6,156 bases of DNA from an uncultured Burkholderiales bacterium (GTDB taxonomy: Bacteria > Pseudomonadota > Gammaproteobacteria > Burkholderiales > Burkholderiaceae_C): NCBI GenBank assembly GCA_903887655.1, contig CAISQQ010000443.1, forward strand, positions 1-6,156, given 5' to 3'. The notes below the pieces were generated by a model. It was not told the origin of the DNA, searched no databases, and saw nothing but the letters and a program-made list of their open reading frames with translations. Positions 5,929 to 6,156 of the stretch are shown piece by piece. The translations under genes and the position numbers were made by a program. Every line of letters starts with the position of its first letter. Position 1 is the stretch's first letter.

Positions 5929-6156
5929 TTAGGTACTGAAGTCCAAGCGTTGCTCACCACCTGGGCCAAGCCCCAAGGTATTGGGTCGTTTTGAGTGCCA
6001 AGCCTTCAATGGCTTGGCCGCAGAGCGAGGGTTTTTTGACGGCCATAAGTTGTCGTTGAAGCTGCTGGGTGGTGCACCCATGGCAAAACCTTCCAGGCTC
6101 ACCGTTTTGCCCAGTTCGAGGGCCAGCGCCAAATTGGCGCTTTGCAAGGCCGCACC
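5929..6156 (-). CDS. Unidentified reading frame entering from the right edge
   Basis: On the minus strand a frame is open from the right edge to TAA at 5929-5931, giving 75 codons with the N-terminus outside. The first 27 residues (6076-6156), with A-L-Q-S-A-N-L-A-L-A-L-E-L-G followed by S-L-E-G-F-A-M-G, look like a real helix-rich protein and use codons typical of the neighbouring genes. The remaining residues are rich in Asn, Pro, Ser and Lys and look less natural. In that part another minus-strand frame, open from 6155 to TGA at 5954-5956, reads more like protein (Q-Q-L-Q-R-Q-L-M-A-V-K-K, later A-I-E-G-L-A-L-K). This may mean a frame break near 6060-6070 or a non-coding 3' region. I do not recognise the family. 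A plus-strand frame over the same bases is also open but starts without a plausible signal. Same orientation as the amidotransferase, 155 bases upstream of it. Confidence 0.4.
   Translation of the reverse strand, partial: GAALQSANLALALELGKTVSLEGFAMGAPPSSFNDNLWPSKNPRSAAKPLKAWHSKRPNTLGLGPGGEQRLDFST

Noticed and set aside
5929..6156. Assigning the right-edge frame to FdhD or an enoyl-CoA hydratase C-terminus
   Set aside because: Short resemblances (for example L-A-L-A-L-E-L-G then G-F-A-M-G, or S-K-R-P) do not align over a useful length without invented gaps or frameshifts.
1..6156. tRNA, rRNA, CRISPR array, insertion sequence, prophage or defence module
   Set aside because: No cloverleaf, regularly spaced repeats, transposase motifs, terminal inverted repeats or defence-protein domains were found on reading either strand.

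Overview
This 6,156-base window looks like ordinary chromosome of a beta-proteobacterium, most likely a Comamonadaceae-type Burkholderiales species (freshwater genera such as Limnohabitans or Rhodoferax come to mind). The evidence is protein character, the DUF2069 / YihY / CBS / aroC / MFS gene set, heavy use of TTG for leucine, and moderately high GC. The taxonomic call is inference; there is no rRNA gene in the window to anchor it.

Layout. A partial minus-strand DUF2069 membrane protein runs off the left edge (1-406). After a 95-base divergent gap, the plus strand carries a YihY-family inner-membrane protein whose reading frame is broken near base 1000 (502-1772). A 206-base non-coding stretch with a G/C-run hairpin and a 13-base palindrome precedes a small two-CBS-domain protein (1979-2461). 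Chorismate synthase aroC follows (2514-3608) after a 52-base leader with two small inverted repeats, one of which contains the aroC start codon. Then comes a 12-helix MFS transporter of the MFS_1_like / phenylpropionate-permease type (3706-4881). On the opposite strand, convergent with the transporter, is a YafJ-type class II glutamine amidotransferase (4973-5773). The right end holds an unidentified minus-strand reading frame that enters from outside the window (5929-6156).

Function. Chorismate synthase completes the shikimate pathway and supplies chorismate for aromatic amino acids, folate and quinones. The CBS protein, aroC and the transporter are co-oriented with gaps of 52 and 97 bases and may be co-transcribed; that grouping suggests but does not show a shared theme. 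The YihY and DUF2069 proteins are membrane proteins of unknown biochemical role. The amidotransferase has all the visible catalytic signatures of its family, but no synthase partner is visible.

I found no mobile element, CRISPR array, RNA gene, phage or toxin-antitoxin module, and no convincing undescribed system. The points most worth checking are the YihY frame break, the stem-loop over the aroC start codon, the palindrome just upstream of the CBS gene, and the ambiguous reading frame at the right edge.
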